In this document: piece by piece, positions 7,996 to 8,271 of the stretch | Layout of the letters: the number at the start of each line of letters is the position of its first letter | How positions within the stretch are numbered: position 1 is the stretch's first letter | From: Mycoplasmataceae bacterium | Lineage (GTDB): Bacteria > Bacillota_I > Bacilli_A > Mycoplasmatales > Mycoplasmoidaceae | DNA length: 8,271 nt | Assembly (NCBI GenBank): GCA_031278855.1 | Contig: JAITJR010000086.1 | Span: 1-8,271 of the forward strand | Direction: 5' to 3' | Translations under genes and position numbers: made by a program | The notes under the pieces: generated by a model | Databases searched by the model: none | Seen by the model: only the letters and a program-made list of their open reading frames with translations | Told to the model about the DNA's origin: nothing

Positions 7996-8271
7996 ATGGA
8001 CGCATATTGACAGACAGTAGAAAAAATGTGGGGAGCCACAACGGCAAAAGCGGTGCATTGAGTTTTTACCGCCGTTTATCTTTCGGCGATTATTGTCGGA
8101 ATAATATTAGTGGTCTTTAATATTGTTAGTACCACGATGGTGCAAATGAAAGAAAATGATAAAGCATTGGGAGAAGCCCTAAAGATTGGCTTGCAAGGCA
8201 TGGTGAAGTTTATTGTGCTGATCGCTGTTTCAGCAATTGCCATACCGCTGTTATGAGAAATTTTATTTCCA
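7996..8271 (+). CDS. membrane protein with two helices, partial (3' end outside window)
   Basis: Open frame of 92 codons running off the window end, with TGA Trp at W5, W22 and W87 and one TGG (W12). The N-terminal 20 residues are short and polar (MDAYWQTVEKMWGATTAK); a first hydrophobic helix covers about 24-47 (VYLSAIIVGIILVVF), a charged amphipathic loop about 48-68 (MKENDKALGEALK), and a second helix about 69-90 (FIVLIAVSAIAIPLLW). ATG 7996 has AAAGG at 7977-7981, 14 nt away, which is long; ATG 8026 is an alternative without a ribosome site. GC is about 45-47% in two 60-nt samples (8041-8100, 8161-8220), above the other genes. I do not recognise the family. The size and helix-loop-helix plan would fit a subunit of a membrane complex, including VirB2/TrbC-like pilins of mycoplasma conjugative elements, but no diagnostic motif is visible. 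Confidence 0.7.

Overview
The window reads as a mollicute (mycoplasma/spiroplasma-type) chromosome segment that uses genetic code 4, in which UGA is tryptophan. The evidence is direct: enolase, 6-phosphofructokinase and pyruvate kinase are each cut into pieces by TGA under the standard code, but read as single full-length family members when TGA is Trp. About 18 in-frame TGA codons are used as Trp, against about four TGG. The DNA is AT-rich, gene spacing is very tight (1-10 nt), and -10 boxes are canonical TATAAT. I cannot name the genus or species from sequence alone.

Layout. (1) 1-41: strong intrinsic terminator of an upstream gene. (2) 69-1751: a 560-residue membrane-anchored surface protein with a basic cytoplasmic head, one Gly/Ala-rich transmembrane segment, an Ig-like (He_PIG-type) domain and 11-12 BspA/TpLRR-like leucine-rich repeats of 25 residues. 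Its DNA is mosaic: a block of about 50% GC lies inside a gene of about 30-35% GC, and two adjacent repeat units are 66/75 identical. (3) 1754-5679: a promoter followed by a tight glycolytic operon, eno-pfkA-pyk, with 2-nt gaps between genes. (4) 5657-5688: an A/T-only inverted repeat containing the stop codons of the convergent pyk and ald genes, a possible two-way terminator. (5) 7307-5685, minus strand: a promoter and a three-gene operon, rpmF (bL32), a 72-residue tail-anchored membrane protein, and an alanine dehydrogenase homologue. The last keeps the fold and length of the family but has lost several usual active-site and NAD-loop residues. (6) 7250-7940: a gene-poor, decayed stretch with a C-terminal remnant of a YhhN/lysoplasmalogenase-family membrane protein (minus strand), broken plus-strand reading frames and a hairpin. 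(7) 7996-8271: the start of a two-helix membrane protein of higher GC, running off the end of the window.

Functionally, the central part makes and uses phosphoenolpyruvate and pyruvate. PfkA commits sugar to glycolysis, enolase makes PEP, and Pyk makes pyruvate and ATP; if active, the alanine dehydrogenase homologue would link pyruvate to alanine and NAD(H). The left gene is a probable host- or matrix-interaction surface protein. The right end looks like accessory or decaying DNA.
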